64,000 nt of DNA from Clostridia bacterium (GCA_017399175.1 JAFQEE010000065.1:29360-93359), one strand, 5' to 3'; shown: positions 19,886 through 28,609, counted from the first letter of the stretch. The notes: generated by a model from the letters alone, not told the origin. Numbers and translations are program-made.

Positions 19886-20050
19886 ATGGATAAGAATAAG
19901 AACATTACTTGTGACGCTTGTCATTGCACATTCAATGACGGTCATATGAATTGCACAGCAGACGGAATTAAGGTTGGTACACACAATGCTTGTTCATGCG
20001 ATGACACAAGATGTGCAACATTCAAATTAAAGATGTCTGACGTAGAATAA
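19886..20050 (+). CDS. DUF1540 small Cys-rich protein
   Basis: A 54-residue protein with seven cysteines (CDACHC, NC, CSCDD, CATF) and the family pattern Cys-x2-Cys ... Asn-Cys-x-A-x-x-I-x-V ... Cys-A-T-F seen in DUF1540. Such proteins are common in sporulating Clostridia; their role is not established, and a metal-binding or disulfide-stabilised fold is an inference. It has an excellent ribosome site and its own strand, opposite to both neighbours. Downstream lie structured repeats and a terminator. Confidence 0.85.
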   Translation: MDKNKNITCDACHCTFNDGHMNCTADGIKVGTHNACSCDDTRCATFKLKMSDVE

Positions 20051-20153
20051 AACTCAATTAAAATGCGGAAACCTGAAAATAAAATCAGGCCTGGGCGACA
20101 CTCCGTAAGGAAGTTAAGGTTTTTATTGATTCTTTTCCGCTAAAACATCACGA

Positions 20154-20190
20154 AAAAATCCCGTAATACACAAAGTATTGCGGGATTTTT
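20154..20190. terminator. Terminator downstream of DUF1540 gene
   Basis: A 16-base arm with one mismatch (AAAAATCCCGTAATAC against GTATTGCGGGATTTTT) and loop ACAAA, A/T-rich on both sides. It fits the DUF1540 transcript on the plus strand; thrC transcripts would meet it from the other side. Confidence 0.8.
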
Positions 20191-20236
20191 ATCATTTCCT
20201 TTTAACGAAAAATAACCTAATAAAAACTGCTTCGCA

Positions 20237-20345
20237 CCTTAGAATATGATAGTTTGGATATAGAACAAGGCAAAAAGCACAGAAATCCTTTGTGGATTTC
20301 GAGCATTTTTAACGCGGTTATATGCCAAAATATCATATTATAAGG
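20237..20345. repeat. 109-bp imperfect palindrome
   Basis: The two arms, running from CCTTAGAATATG inward and from CATATTATAAGG inward, match over most of about 50 bases with short bulges, closing on apex TTTGTG. The inner part resembles the apex of the palindrome at 51155-51316. Confidence 0.75.
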
Positions 20346-20388
20346 CTTAAATTCCTTACGGAATGTCGCCCTCCCGCAATATTTTATT

Positions 20389-21882
20389 TTAGATACCTAA
20401 CATATCAAAAACAACCTGCTTCATATCTTCTTTCTTGCTTACACCAGTAAAGCGAGGTTCTTTACCTTTAAGTGTTGCAAGCTGCTGTGGTACAGGTTCA
20501 TTTGACTTCTGGAAGAGTTCGTCAACCATATCGAACTCATTATCAGCCTTGATTTCATCAGTAATTGCTGCAAGAACACTTGCAGAGAATTTATATGGGT
20601 TTGCAGTTGAAGCGATAACAGTTGGTGTTGTATCCCCTGTTCTTGCTACATAATCATCATATACTTTAACGGCAACTGCTGTATGTGTATCGCAAAGATA
20701 ATCTTTTTCTTTGAACACTTTACCGATTGTAGCCTTTGTCTGTTCATCATCACAGCATCCTGCTGCAAATAATGACTTTACTTTATCAGCAACTTCTGCT
20801 GAAACTGTATATTTACCGTCATTATTAAGAGATGCCATCCAATCGGCTACCTGAACATCGTCTTCACCGCAAAGGTGGAAAAGAAGTCTTTCAAGGTTGC
20901 TTGAAATAAGAATATCCATTGATGGTGATGTTGTACAATAGAAATCTCTGTTCTTATCATAAGTACCACTTGTAAGGAAATCTGTAAGAACATTGTTAGC
21001 ATTTGACGCACAGATAAGAGTCTTTACAGGAACACCCATTCTCTTTGCATAATAAGCTGCAAGAATATTACCAAAGTTACCTGTCGGAACAACAACATTC
21101 ATTTCTTCGCCATTTTTGAGTTCACCATTTTCAAGCATATCACAGTATGCTGATACATAGTAAACAATCTGTGGTACAAGACGACCCCAGTTAATTGAGT
21201 TTGCTGATGAGAATGCAAGACCGTTTTCCTTGAATTTCTTTTCGATATCCTTGTCTGTAAAAATCTTTTTAACACCTGACTGAGCATCGTCAAAGTTACC
21301 TTCAATAGCACAAACACTTACATTTGAGCCTTCCTGAGTAGTCATCTGAAGCTTCTGCATTGGGCTAACACCGTCAACAGGATAGAAAACAAGAATTTTT
21401 GTGTTAGGAACATCTGCAAAGCCTTCAAGTGCTGCTTTGCCTGTATCACCTGATGTAGCAACAAGAATTACAATTTCGGTATCCTTAACTGTCTTTCCTG
21501 CTGAAACTGTGAGAAGATAAGGAAGAAGCTGAAGTGCCATATCCTTGAATGCACAAGTAGGGCCTCTCCAAAGTTCGAGAATGTTTGCTTTATCGGTCAA
21601 TTTGTATAAAGGTGCTACTTTTTCTGAACTAAATTTTCCTGCTTTATATGCACCCTCAACACACATTGAAAGTTCGTCTTCTGTAAAATCAGTAAGATAA
21701 AGACGAAGAACTTCCTTTGCTCTTTCTATGTATGACATAGGAACAAGTTTTTCGATAAACTCTTTAGAAATTGCAGGAATTTCTGTTGGAACAAAAAGTC
21801 CGCCCTCTGATGAAATTCCTTTTGCGATAGCTTCTGCTGCAGTTACGCGAACAGATTTATCTCTTGTACTTGTATAAAACAT
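20389..21882 (-). CDS. thrC: Threonine synthase
   Basis: PLP enzyme converting O-phospho-homoserine to threonine. At 497 aa it is the longer, E. coli/yeast-like class. The PLP lysine lies in TCAFKDMALQ; the phosphate-binding loop is VPTGNFGNILA and the N-terminus (MFYTSTRDKS) is typical of the class. GGATGTG precedes the ATG and a promoter is seen at 21908-21936. It is a single gene, with no other threonine genes beside it. No T-box was seen in its 65-nt leader. Confidence 0.96.
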   Translation of the reverse strand: MFYTSTRDKSVRVTAAEAIAKGISSEGGLFVPTEIPAISKEFIEKLVPMSYIERAKEVLRLYLTDFTEDELSMCVEGAYKAGKFSSEKVAPLYKLTDKANILELWRGPTCAFKDMALQLLPYLLTVSAGKTVKDTEIVILVATSGDTGKAALEGFADVPNTKILVFYPVDGVSPMQKLQMTTQEGSNVSVCAIEGNFDDAQSGVKKIFTDKDIEKKFKENGLAFSSANSINWGRLVPQIVYYVSAYCDMLENGELKNGEEMNVVVPTGNFGNILAAYYAKRMGVPVKTLICASNANNVLTDFLTSGTYDKNRDFYCTTSPSMDILISSNLERLLFHLCGEDDVQVADWMASLNNDGKYTVSAEVADKVKSLFAAGCCDDEQTKATIGKVFKEKDYLCDTHTAVAVKVYDDYVARTGDTTPTVIASTANPYKFSASVLAAITDEIKADNEFDMVDELFQKSNEPVPQQLATLKGKEPRFTGVSKKEDMKQVVFDMLGI

Positions 21883-21907
21883 TTAAAACACATCCTTTTC
21901 GTGTGGT

Positions 21908-21936
21908 ATTTTATCATATAATAATTTGTTTTTCAA
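21908..21936 (-). promoter_or_regulatory. Putative promoter of thrC
   Basis: Minus strand TTGAAA (21936-21931), a 17-nt spacer, then TAAAAT (21913-21908), about 25 nt before the thrC ATG. Confidence 0.6.
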
Positions 21937-21947
21937 CATTAAAATTT

Positions 21948-22313
21948 TTATTGTCCCAATGAATCAAATGCATCTTCAATATGATTGATTCTTACAGGTT
22001 CATCATCCTTGAAATATACTTCAACAATGTCAAATCGAGGTTGTTTTGTTAGTTCAGAATCTTTTAAAAATATATTTGATGCAGCAATTATCTTGTTTCG
22101 TTTTGAAAAATCAACAGCATCAGCAGGAGAATAAAGCATATTTTCACTTCTTGTTTTAACTTCAACAAAGCATATATGCTTTTTATCCTCAACTATAAGG
22201 TCAATTTCACCTAACCTGCAATTAAAATGAGCCGTTACAAGTTCATATCCGTGATAACGAAGATATCTTGATGCTAAGACCTCACCATATGCACCTAATA
22301 AATGCTTATCCAT
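21948..22313 (-). CDS. yraN: YraN/UPF0102 family endonuclease-like protein
   Basis: A 121-aa protein of the UPF0102 family with a Holliday-junction-resolvase-like nuclease fold. The motif order is visible: GAYGEVLASRYLRYHGY near the N-terminus, then CRLGEIDLIVEDKKHICFVEVKTR with the catalytic E...D...ExK. The biological role is not proven. Its ATG overlaps the rnhB stop (TAATG), matching the common rnhB-yraN pairing. Confidence 0.9.
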   Translation of the reverse strand: MDKHLLGAYGEVLASRYLRYHGYELVTAHFNCRLGEIDLIVEDKKHICFVEVKTRSENMLYSPADAVDFSKRNKIIAASNIFLKDSELTKQPRFDIVEVYFKDDEPVRINHIEDAFDSLGQ

Positions 22314-22918
22314 TATTTTTCTCCATAGAACTTTTTAAGAAAAGATAATCTATGTATCGGTGACGGACCAAATTCAGTCAACATTTCATAATGAAGCTTT
22401 GTCCCATACCCTTTATGTTTTTCAAATTGATATTGCGGGTATTCCTTTGCTTTCTGGAGCATAAATCTGTCACGACTTACCTTTGCAAGGATTGATGCAG
22501 CAGCAATTGACATACTCTTTGCATCACCTTTTACAACAGTTTCTTCCATAACCATAGGAATTTTAGGATATTGATTGCCGTCAATCAAAGCATAGTCAGG
22601 TTTGACATTCAAGCCTTCAACAGCTCTGTGCATAGCAAGGAATGTTGCATTAAGAATATTGATTTCGTCAATTTCCTTTTCCGTCGCAATTCCGATTGAA
22701 TAAGCAACTGCTTTTTCACAGATTACATCGAAAAGCTGTTCTCTTTTTTTCTCGCTGATTTTCTTTGAGTCATTAAGTCCGTCAATTTCAAGTCCTAACG
22801 GCAAAATAACAGCTGCCGCATAAACGGGACCTGCTAAAGGGCCACGACCTGCCTCATCAATACCGCAAATGTTCTTATACCCTGCTTTAAGGGCATTTTC
22901 TTCATACAAATAATCCAT
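22313..22918 (-). CDS. rnhB: Ribonuclease HII
   Basis: Removes ribonucleotides from DNA and RNA-DNA hybrids. The product is 201 aa. The active-site signature is CGIDEAGRGPLAGPV near the N-terminus, with further acidic residues in ALIDGNQYP and the KVSRDRFM segment. It lies in the conserved group rbgA-rnhB-yraN, coupled at both ends, with only 2 nt to rbgA. Confidence 0.96.
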   Translation of the reverse strand: MDYLYEENALKAGYKNICGIDEAGRGPLAGPVYAAAVILPLGLEIDGLNDSKKISEKKREQLFDVICEKAVAYSIGIATEKEIDEINILNATFLAMHRAVEGLNVKPDYALIDGNQYPKIPMVMEETVVKGDAKSMSIAAASILAKVSRDRFMLQKAKEYPQYQFEKHKGYGTKLHYEMLTEFGPSPIHRLSFLKKFYGEK

Positions 22919-22920
22919 AT

Positions 22921-23787
22921 TTACTCCGGTTTTTCAAGAGATATTGTTCCTAATCTTCCGCCACGATACTCGTCGAGAAGCATAACAGAAGCTCGTTCAT
23001 AGTCAATTTCTCCGCCTTTTATCATCATTCCGCGTTTTTTACCAATCATTTCAAGAACTTCCCAGGATTCCTTATCCTGAAAGTCAGAAATTTTATATCT
23101 TTCAGAAAGTCTTTCGGGATAATCGGTTTTCATAACCTCAAGAAGTCTTATGGCAAGAGTTTCAATATCAAGAATTTCGTCCTTGACTGAACCGATAAAA
23201 GCAAGTCTGTCGCCTACTTTAGGGTCATCAAATTTTGGCCATAAAACACCCGGTGTATCAAGTAACTCAATTCCGTTACCGATTGGGAACCATTGATTAT
23301 GTCTTGTAACACCTGCTTTGTCAGCAACCTTTGCTTTTGCTGTACCTGCCATACGATTAATAAACGAAGACTTACCTGTATTTGGTATTCCGACAACCAT
23401 AATACGAAGTGCCTTTCCCGGCATTCCACGGTCTTCATTTTTCTTAATTACATCTTTAAGAACTTCACGTACAGCAACAAAGTAGTTATTTAATCCCTTG
23501 CCCGTACGACAATCAACAGGAATAGCACGAACACCTTTTTTCTTATAGTATTCCACCCATTGATTTGTTGTATTTTTATCGGCAAGGTCACATTTATTAA
23601 GTAAAACTATTCTTGGTTTTCCGTTTATAAGTTCTTCCAATTCAGGATTTGAACTGCTGTTTGGAATTCTTGCATCAATAATTTCCGTTACACCGTCAAC
23701 AAGAGAAAGGCTTTCTTTAATAAGTCGGCGGGTTTTTGCCATATGACCGGGAAACCATTGAACAACCTGTCTTTGATTATCTGCCAT
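22921..23787 (-). CDS. rbgA: Ribosome biogenesis GTPase RbgA (YlqF)
   Basis: Circularly permuted GTPase needed for 50S maturation. From ATG 23787 the product is 288 aa. The permuted order is clear: G4 LLNKCDLAD comes before the P-loop VVGIPNTGKSS and G3 DTPGVLWP. The N-terminus has QWFPGHMAKTRR. The chosen start has AGGAG 8 nt upstream, and the ATG comes one base after the preceding signal peptidase stop. It is part of lepB-lepB-rbgA-rnhB-yraN. Confidence 0.95.
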   Translation of the reverse strand: MADNQRQVVQWFPGHMAKTRRLIKESLSLVDGVTEIIDARIPNSSSNPELEELINGKPRIVLLNKCDLADKNTTNQWVEYYKKKGVRAIPVDCRTGKGLNNYFVAVREVLKDVIKKNEDRGMPGKALRIMVVGIPNTGKSSFINRMAGTAKAKVADKAGVTRHNQWFPIGNGIELLDTPGVLWPKFDDPKVGDRLAFIGSVKDEILDIETLAIRLLEVMKTDYPERLSERYKISDFQDKESWEVLEMIGKKRGMMIKGGEIDYERASVMLLDEYRGGRLGTISLEKPE

Positions 23788-23788
23788 T

Positions 23789-24370
23789 TTAAGTCTCCTT
23801 AAAGTCAGAATTAAAAAGTTTTTTGTCACCTATTCTATAGACAACTTTACCTACTATGTATCTTTCATCAATCATACCGATAAGAGCATCACGGCTGTCC
23901 GCTGAATCATTACGATTATCACCCATAACAAAAACTTTACCTTCGGGCACTTTGAATAGATTTGTCATTGACAAAAGAAATTCCATTTCTTCTTTTATGT
24001 ATGGTTCACTGAGTTCTTTACCATCAACTACAACTTTATTTGTATCTTCATTAAACCACACGGTTTGTCCACCAACAGCAATAACTCGTTTAATGAGCAC
24101 TTTTCCATGACCATTAGGCTGTGATGTAACAACAACATCTCCATATTCAACATCCTGTGTAATAGCACTTATAATGAGTTTATCCCCGTTATGTAGAGTA
24201 TTTTCCATTGATTCGCCTGATACAGTAGAGATTTTAAACAAAAATGTAAAAATAATTCCAACCGTAAGAATTGCAGAAACAACCACAGAAGCCATATCAT
24301 AGATTGACTCCATATTTTTATCAGACTTATTAACTTTTTCTACAACATCAACATTCATATTTTCTTCCAT
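23789..24370 (-). CDS. lepB: Signal peptidase I (second of a tandem pair)
   Basis: Membrane serine protease that removes signal peptides from secreted proteins. The product is 193 aa with one membrane segment (about residues 25-50). The catalytic Ser is in VSGESMENTL, the Lys in VLIKRVIAVGG, and box E is MGDNRNDSADSRD. Its start overlaps the stop of the upstream paralogue (TAATG). The two copies are clearly homologous but diverged, so they may differ in substrate preference or timing. Confidence 0.95.
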   Translation of the reverse strand: MEENMNVDVVEKVNKSDKNMESIYDMASVVVSAILTVGIIFTFLFKISTVSGESMENTLHNGDKLIISAITQDVEYGDVVVTSQPNGHGKVLIKRVIAVGGQTVWFNEDTNKVVVDGKELSEPYIKEEMEFLLSMTNLFKVPEGKVFVMGDNRNDSADSRDALIGMIDERYIVGKVVYRIGDKKLFNSDFKET

Positions 24371-25038
24371 TATTCAATCTCCCATTCACCAAAAGGAAAT
24401 AGTCTTGTATTTGCTACACCAAGAACATATCTTTCATCAATAATTCCTATTGAATCAAATCTGCTGTCAAGTGATTCATTTCTGTTATCACCCATTACAA
24501 AAAGATATCCTTCAGGTATTCTTATGGGCTTATCAAAATCACCCGGTCTTTGTGTAGGTTCCATAATATATGGCTCATCAATTACTTCACCATTGACCTT
24601 GACTTCACCTGTCGTAAAGTTAATATCAAGTGTATCACCACCAACAGCAATAACACGCTTAATCAAAGGTTTGTTGGTTATATTAGGCTGTGTTATAACA
24701 ACAATGTCGCCTCTTTCAATGGTATTGTTGACTGCCTGAACTGCCAACCAATCCATATTATTCAATGTTGGCATCATTGATTCACCGTCAACACCAACAA
24801 CTCTGAACCCGAATACAAATACAATAAGAATAAGAATAATTGAAAATACGAATGAATCCATCCATTCATATATAATTTCCCATGGACTTTTTTTCTCTTT
24901 TACAGTTTGAATTTTTTCTGTTTTAGAAAAAACTATTTCCTTATCCTTATGTACTGCATTATTATTTGATTTTATTATATTTTCAGAAATCTTTTCTTCC
25001 CTATCAAACTGAAAAGAAACATCTTCTGTTTTTCTCAT
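24370..25038 (-). CDS. lepB: Signal peptidase I (first of a tandem pair)
   Basis: A paralogue of the next gene, 222 aa. It has a longer charged cytoplasmic N-terminus (about 55 residues), then one membrane segment. The catalytic Ser is in VDGESMMPTL, the Lys in PLIKRVIAVGG, and box E is MGDNRNESLDSR. Both active-site residues are intact. It follows whiA by 4 nt and is translationally coupled to the second copy. Confidence 0.95.
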   Translation of the reverse strand: MRKTEDVSFQFDREEKISENIIKSNNNAVHKDKEIVFSKTEKIQTVKEKKSPWEIIYEWMDSFVFSIILILIVFVFGFRVVGVDGESMMPTLNNMDWLAVQAVNNTIERGDIVVITQPNITNKPLIKRVIAVGGDTLDINFTTGEVKVNGEVIDEPYIMEPTQRPGDFDKPIRIPEGYLFVMGDNRNESLDSRFDSIGIIDERYVLGVANTRLFPFGEWEIE

Positions 25039-25042
25039 TATT

Positions 25043-25945
25043 TCACCCTATTTCATTTGCTATTTCGCAAATTCGTTTTAATCTATGATTGACACCTGAA
25101 CGAGAAATCGGAATACTTAACATATCTCCTAATTCACGCAAAGAAATGTACGGATTTTCTAATCTGATTTCAGCAAGTTCTTTCAAATCATCAGATAAAT
25201 ATGAAAGCCCTACCGTATTTTTTATATGCTTGATTGCTTCCACTTGTTTTTGTGAAGCACCTATTGTTTTATCGAGATTTGCGTTTTCAAAGTTAAGTCT
25301 TCTGTTAACATTGTTACGCATATCCTTATACATTTTAACTCCCATTATTTCCAATGAAGAATTAAATGCACCCATAACTGTCAGCAAATCTTCAATTGAC
25401 TCACTGATTTTAAAATATATGATATAGTTTGAATTTCTTGTGATACTTTTTGGTTCGACATTCAACTCATCATAATCGTTTATAAAAAGCTTTAAATCAC
25501 GACTTAAGTTAAGATACGGTACAACAAATTCAAGATGATAATTCTTATTCGGGTCATTAACTGTGCCACAAGTGAGAAACGCACCCTTTAAAAATGCGAC
25601 TTTGCAACATTCATCAGTAATATTGCTCCAATTAAGTCTTGAAGCACCCGTTTTTTTGTCGTATCCAAAAGTTTCAAGCACTTTGAGTCTGTCTTCTTTT
25701 TCTGTGACCTCAACCTTGAATTTACCTGCATCGGATTTAATAAGATTTGGTGTTACACCACAAACTGACTGCATCAATTCAGAATATTTTTCTGCAACAC
25801 CCTCGTGCTCTGTTAAAAGATACATATCGTAATATGAAAACGCTCTTGAAAAAAGCATCATACCATATGCAAAGGAATGAAGACAACAACTGTTTTCTAT
25901 TTCCATAGATAATATTTCATTTTTTACATTTGCTGAAAATGACAT
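25043..25945 (-). CDS. whiA: DNA-binding protein WhiA
   Basis: Regulator with a homing-endonuclease-like N-terminal domain fused to a helix-turn-helix; in other Gram-positives it influences cell division and sporulation. The product is 300 aa. The N-terminus MSFSANVKNEI and the insert segment with AFLKGAFLTCGTVNDP are typical. The C-terminal HTH is SLRELGDMLSIPISRSGVNH. It follows murB by 12 nt. In many Firmicutes whiA follows rapZ and yvcK; neither is in this window. Confidence 0.95.
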   Translation of the reverse strand: MSFSANVKNEILSMEIENSCCLHSFAYGMMLFSRAFSYYDMYLLTEHEGVAEKYSELMQSVCGVTPNLIKSDAGKFKVEVTEKEDRLKVLETFGYDKKTGASRLNWSNITDECCKVAFLKGAFLTCGTVNDPNKNYHLEFVVPYLNLSRDLKLFINDYDELNVEPKSITRNSNYIIYFKISESIEDLLTVMGAFNSSLEIMGVKMYKDMRNNVNRRLNFENANLDKTIGASQKQVEAIKHIKNTVGLSYLSDDLKELAEIRLENPYISLRELGDMLSIPISRSGVNHRLKRICEIANEIG

Positions 25946-25957
25946 ATTAAAAATCCT

Positions 25958-26881
25958 TTATTCTCCTATTATCTTGACTTCAGTTTCTAATGTAACCCCA
26001 AATTTTTCCTTAACAATTCGCTGAACATCACCTATAAGAGTAATGACATCAGTAGCAGTTGCACCGCCTTTATTAATAACAAAGCCTGCGTGCTTTTCAC
26101 TTACCTGTGCACCGCCGACTGTATAGCCTTTAAGTCCACTATCCTGTATAAGTGCACCTGCAAAATATCCTTCAGGTCGTTTAAATGTACTTCCTGCACT
26201 TGGATATTCTAAAGGTTGCTTATCTTTTCTTCTCTGTAATTTATCATCCATAGCAGCCTTGATGTTCTTTTTATCTGATTTTGTAAGTTTGAGGACCGCT
26301 GATGTAATTGTATAACCATTTTTTGTATAAGCACTGTGACGGTATCCTAAATCAAGACTATCCCTTGACAGTTCACCTGTGTTCCCCTTATCGTCAATAT
26401 GATTTACGGAATAAAGAACATCTTTCATTTCTCCACCATAGGCACCTGCATTCATATATACAGCACCGCCAACATTACCGGGAATACCGTAAGCAAATTC
26501 AAGTCCTGAAAGTGAATTCTCGTAAGCAAACATACATACGGATTTTAAAGCTGCACCCGCTTCACAGTAAATTGTTGTTTCATCCAATAATTCAACCTTT
26601 GACATCTGTGAGCCGATTTTAATTACAACTCCGTCAATGCCATTATCGGAAACAAGAAGATTTGAACCGTTACCAATAATCAAGGGTTTAATGCTTTTTG
26701 AATGACAGAAAGCGATAATCTGTCCAAGTGCATCTACAGAATCAGGTGTAATGAGAAGACTTGCATTACCGCCACATTTGAATGTTGTATATTTTTTCAT
26801 AGGTGCGTCATATTCAACTTTTGCACCAAGGTTTTCAGCAAACAATGCAATTTCTTTATACACACTTTTTCCTACTTTCAT
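25958..26881 (-). CDS. murB: UDP-N-acetylenolpyruvoylglucosamine reductase
   Basis: FAD enzyme making UDP-MurNAc for peptidoglycan. The product is 307 aa, the type IIa (short) form. The FAD-binding segments KKYTTFKCGGNA and IGNGSNLLVSDNGIDG are present, as is the proton-donor serine in PSAGSTFKRPEG. The ATG overlaps the hprK stop (TAATG). The order hprK-murB is common in Clostridia. Confidence 0.96.
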   Translation of the reverse strand: MKVGKSVYKEIALFAENLGAKVEYDAPMKKYTTFKCGGNASLLITPDSVDALGQIIAFCHSKSIKPLIIGNGSNLLVSDNGIDGVVIKIGSQMSKVELLDETTIYCEAGAALKSVCMFAYENSLSGLEFAYGIPGNVGGAVYMNAGAYGGEMKDVLYSVNHIDDKGNTGELSRDSLDLGYRHSAYTKNGYTITSAVLKLTKSDKKNIKAAMDDKLQRRKDKQPLEYPSAGSTFKRPEGYFAGALIQDSGLKGYTVGGAQVSEKHAGFVINKGGATATDVITLIGDVQRIVKEKFGVTLETEVKIIGE

Positions 26882-27849
26882 TAATAATTTTGCCAGATGT
26901 CAATTTCGTGGGATTTTGGTTCATAGCCCTCATCCATACCAAGCTGATGAAGAAGCTCACGAGCAGCATTATATCCCATTTTCTTCTGTCTGTTATTCAT
27001 AGCAGCACACTCGATAATAACAGCAAGGTTACGACCAGGCTTTACAGGAACAACGGTCAACGGGATTTTAACACCCATAATTGTTATGTATTCGTTGTCA
27101 AGTCCCATACGGTCATATACCTTTGAACTGTCCCAAGGCTCAAGCTGAATAACCATATTGATTTTTTCAGTAAGTTTAACAGCACCCATACCGAAAAGAC
27201 GACGTGCATTGATAATACCTATTCCTCGAAGTTCGATAAAATGACGGATATTATCAGGAGCAGAGCCAACAAGTGTTTTTGCAGACGCTTTTCTTATTTC
27301 AACTGCATCATCGGCAATAAGACGGTGACCACGCTTAATAAGCTCGATTGCAGTTTCACTCTTACCAACACCGCTGTCACCAACTATCAGTACACCTTCA
27401 CCGTAAACCTCAACAAGAACACCGTGACGGGTAATACGAGGTGCAAGTGCAGTACCAAGGAAATAAATGAGAGTTGACATACTTGCAGATGTTGCTTCTG
27501 CAGTTCTTAAAATAGGAACACGATATTTTTCAGCAAACTCAATCATTCCGTCAAGTGGTTCCATACTTCTTGTTATAATTACAACTGACGGTTGTCTGCT
27601 GAAAAGTCTTTCAATACATTCGAGCTGTTGCTCTTTACTGAAAGATTTAACAAATTCAAATTCAGAAAAACCAAGGTACTGAACACGGGCAGGGTCAAAA
27701 TATTTATCGTTACCTGCAAGTATAAGTCCCGGTCTGTTAACCTCCTGAGATGTTATTGAAATTTCAGACGCATCACAGGGCAAATATATTGTTTCAAGAC
27801 CAAATTCATTGATAATTTTCTCTAATGTTACAGAATATTCAGATGCCAA
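26881..27849 (-). CDS. hprK: HPr kinase/phosphorylase
   Basis: Bifunctional enzyme that phosphorylates and dephosphorylates Ser46 of HPr, the switch for carbon catabolite control. The product is 322 aa. The P-loop is GDSGVGKSE near residues 157-165, His142 lies in RHGVLVEV, and the family signature LRGIGIINARRLFG follows. The start is TTG at 27849, with GGGGAGA about 9 nt upstream. Its own promoter lies at 27887-27915. It leads the hprK-murB-whiA-lepB-lepB-rbgA-rnhB-yraN string. Confidence 0.95.
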   Translation of the reverse strand: MASEYSVTLEKIINEFGLETIYLPCDASEISITSQEVNRPGLILAGNDKYFDPARVQYLGFSEFEFVKSFSKEQQLECIERLFSRQPSVVIITRSMEPLDGMIEFAEKYRVPILRTAEATSASMSTLIYFLGTALAPRITRHGVLVEVYGEGVLIVGDSGVGKSETAIELIKRGHRLIADDAVEIRKASAKTLVGSAPDNIRHFIELRGIGIINARRLFGMGAVKLTEKINMVIQLEPWDSSKVYDRMGLDNEYITIMGVKIPLTVVPVKPGRNLAVIIECAAMNNRQKKMGYNAARELLHQLGMDEGYEPKSHEIDIWQNY

Positions 27850-27886
27850 AACGCCTATCTCCCCTTTATAAAAACATATTTAAGTT

Positions 27887-27915
27887 ATTATATAACATTC
27901 TCTTTTATTTTCCAA
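27887..27915 (-). promoter_or_regulatory. Promoter of hprK-murB-whiA run
   Basis: Minus strand TTGGAA (27915-27910) and a perfect TATAAT (27892-27887) with a 17-nt spacer, about 40 nt before the hprK start codon. Confidence 0.7.
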
Positions 27916-27966
27916 TAGTTTTTTTTGCATTTTATTGATTTTTTTATTACAAACTTGTAAACTTTA

Positions 27967-27995
27967 TTGAATTGCTCTACCTTTTATCTTATAAT
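27967..27995 (+). promoter_or_regulatory. Promoter of the 28 kb membrane protein gene
   Basis: TTGAAT at 27967-27972 and TATAAT at 27990-27995 with a 17-nt spacer, 20 nt before the ATG at 28016. Confidence 0.7.
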
Positions 27996-28015
27996 CAATT
28001 TGTGAGGTGAATTTT

Positions 28016-28555
28016 ATGAAAAAAGGAACAAAGATTTTTCTTAGCATCATTCTTGTTACAGTAATCTTGGTTGGTACTTTTTTAATATGGGATAATTTCG
28101 GTTTTTACTACAGTACCAAGGCAAAATACTATGAAAGTGCTACATCCGAACATCTGCTTCCTGCTGTCGGTACTTTACCTGAATACAAATCAGTAAAATA
28201 TAAATATTATGAGGATTGGTTTTTGGCCTTTTCCTCAAAAGCGTATTCAATGATAGTAAAATATGATGAAGAAACATTTAAGAATCAAAAAAAGGTTATT
28301 TATGAACCTTATGAAAATATTAATGAATATGAATTTTCTAACGAAGAAAAAAATATAGTTAAAAGGAATCTCGAGCCAATCAATGTTGACGGATTTTCCT
28401 TTGAAATGTATTCAGAATGGTATCCAAAATGTATTTATTTCATCGGAACAAATGATAAAACAAACGAAATAGCTTATATATTTTTTGAGGACACAGATTT
28501 AGACGAAATCAATATGCCATATTCAATGTTTATTAACTCTTATTGCGGATGGTAA
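28016..28555 (+). CDS. Hypothetical protein with one N-terminal membrane helix
   Basis: I do not recognise this 179-aa protein. It has a Lys-rich start followed by a membrane segment (about residues 6-24), then a polar domain rich in Tyr, Lys and Glu that should lie outside the cell. There is no lipobox cysteine. The start at 28016 has GAGGTG 7 nt upstream. It has its own promoter and a strong terminator, so it is a single gene, divergent from hprK. Confidence 0.75.
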   Translation: MKKGTKIFLSIILVTVILVGTFLIWDNFGFYYSTKAKYYESATSEHLLPAVGTLPEYKSVKYKYYEDWFLAFSSKAYSMIVKYDEETFKNQKKVIYEPYENINEYEFSNEEKNIVKRNLEPINVDGFSFEMYSEWYPKCIYFIGTNDKTNEIAYIFFEDTDLDEINMPYSMFINSYCGW

Positions 28556-28559
28556 AACC

Positions 28560-28593
28560 GAACCCGACAGGATATTTCCCGTCGGGTTCTTTT
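28560..28593 (+). terminator. Terminator after the 28 kb membrane protein gene
   Basis: Stem GAACCCGAC with perfect complement and a 12-base loop, followed by TTTT-AATTT. It also lies downstream of the spore protein gene on the other strand. Confidence 0.85.
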
Positions 28594-28609
28594 AATTTAC
28601 GAAAATAAG

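Larger units (their letters stand above)
20093..20371. repeat. 279-bp element bracketed by 26-bp inverted repeats
   Basis: The left copy (20093-20118) and the complement of the right copy (20346-20371) agree at 24 of 26 bases. The element encloses a terminator hairpin and a long palindrome, like a non-coding MITE, but I see no clear target duplication. Confidence 0.6.
20051..20388. other. Gene-free region with inverted repeats and a terminator
   Basis: Between the DUF1540 gene and thrC. It holds a GCGGAA...TTCCGC-bounded segment (20065-20140), a strong hairpin terminator (20154-20190), and a 109-bp imperfect palindrome (20237-20345). Two 26-bp inverted copies of a motif beginning GGGCGACA and ending GTTAAG or TTTAAG bracket everything from 20093 to 20371. 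No credible ORF is present. Confidence 0.75.

Noticed and set aside
21883-21947. T-box or riboswitch in front of thrC
   Set aside because: The leader is too short and has no T-box sequence or terminator.
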